A stretch of DNA of 5,477 nt from contig JAIXZB010000146.1 of the NCBI GenBank assembly GCA_027489915.1, positions 1 to 5,477 of the forward strand, in the 5' to 3' direction. Of the stretch, positions 5,065 to 5,477 are shown piece by piece. Source of the stretch: Rickettsiales bacterium. GTDB lineage: Bacteria; Pseudomonadota; Alphaproteobacteria; Rickettsiales; UBA3002. Under the pieces are notes generated by a model, which had not been told where the DNA came from, made no database searches, and worked only from the letters and a program-made list of their open reading frames with translations. A program made the position numbers and the translations under genes. Every line of letters begins with the position of its first letter. Within the stretch, counting starts at the first letter, position 1.

Positions 5065-5477
5065 ATGCAGCCATCACCTCTTCTTCGCAATATCCTTATC
5101 TGGGGCGCCATCATGATTGGTGCAGTCCTCACCTTTAACGCATTCAGCCCCGAAGGCGCAGGTGGTCAGGGCACGCAAATGGCCTATTCCGAGTTTCTCG
5201 ATAAGGTGCAGTCGCGCGATGTGTCCGACGTGCAAATGCGCCAGTTGCGTGATGAAGGAACCGTTATCAAAGGCCACCTCAAAAGCGGCCAGCCCTTCAT
5301 GACACAAGGGGTGACCGATCCCGATTTAGTATCCAAACTGCGCGAGGCCGATGTCAAAATATCCGCCGCGCAACAAAGTGGCATGGCCAACTTCATGAGC
5401 AATCTGCTCAGCTCGCTGCTACCTATTTTATTATTCATCGGCATCTATTTTTACTTTATGCGCCAGATGCAAGGCGG
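5065..5477 (+). CDS. ftsH: ATP-dependent zinc metalloprotease FtsH, N-terminal part (cut by window end)
   Basis: FtsH is a hexameric inner-membrane AAA+ protease that degrades misfolded membrane proteins and short-lived regulators. Only the first 137 residues are present; the AAA+ and zinc-protease domains lie beyond the window. Visible are a first transmembrane helix (about 9-27, NILIWGAIMIGAVLTFNAF), a periplasmic domain with the family pattern MAYSEFLDKV and VKISAAQQ, and a second helix (about 114-132) ending in the hallmark FMRQMQGG. ATG 5065 begins six bases after the tilS stop and gives the usual short N-terminus (MQPSPLLRN). No Shine-Dalgarno is visible before it, so translation may depend on coupling to tilS. 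tilS followed by ftsH is a common order in Alphaproteobacteria. No frameshift is seen in the available part. Confidence 0.95.
   Translation, partial: MQPSPLLRNILIWGAIMIGAVLTFNAFSPEGAGGQGTQMAYSEFLDKVQSRDVSDVQMRQLRDEGTVIKGHLKSGQPFMTQGVTDPDLVSKLREADVKISAAQQSGMANFMSNLLSSLLPILLFIGIYFYFMRQMQG

Overview
This is an ordinary, conserved stretch of a proteobacterial chromosome. The order tolB - pal - cpoB(ybgF) - tilS - ftsH, all on the + strand, is the arrangement known from many Alphaproteobacteria. The protein sequences fit that class: TolB begins its mature form with QTRIDITQG, Pal carries GHCDERGTREYN, and CpoB has the coiled-coil/proline-rich/TPR layout. Base composition is moderate rather than GC-rich. 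I would say alphaproteobacterium with good confidence but cannot name an order or genus.

Layout. Positions 1-82 hold no recognisable gene. At 83-853 is a DUF4241-family protein with an N-terminal lipoprotein-like or membrane-anchor segment; it sits where tolA is usually found and is the only unexpected gene here. After a 95-base gap comes tolB (949-2262). A 197-base spacer with several inverted repeats and possible promoters leads to pal (2460-2933), which ends in a strong intrinsic terminator (2960-2990). cpoB (3068-3979) has its own TTGACA-type promoter candidate. tilS (about 3982-5058) abuts or overlaps the end of cpoB, and ftsH (from 5065) starts 6 bases after tilS and runs off the window.

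How the genes work together. TolB, Pal and CpoB are periplasmic or outer-membrane parts of the Tol-Pal system, which couples outer-membrane constriction to cell division: TolB binds Pal, Pal binds peptidoglycan, and CpoB links the system to peptidoglycan synthesis in E. coli. TilS (tRNA-Ile2 lysidine synthase) and FtsH (membrane AAA+ protease) are unrelated in function but commonly follow this cluster in Alphaproteobacteria.

Expression seems to be split into at least two units: (DUF4241)-tolB-pal, closed by the terminator, with extra pal transcription probably starting in the tolB-pal spacer; and cpoB-tilS-ftsH from the promoter near 3016-3045. No mobile element, CRISPR array, tRNA or rRNA was seen. 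No convincing new system is visible. The points most worth a look are the DUF4241 anchor protein beside tolB, the structured tolB-pal spacer, and the Asp at position +2 of the Pal lipoprotein.
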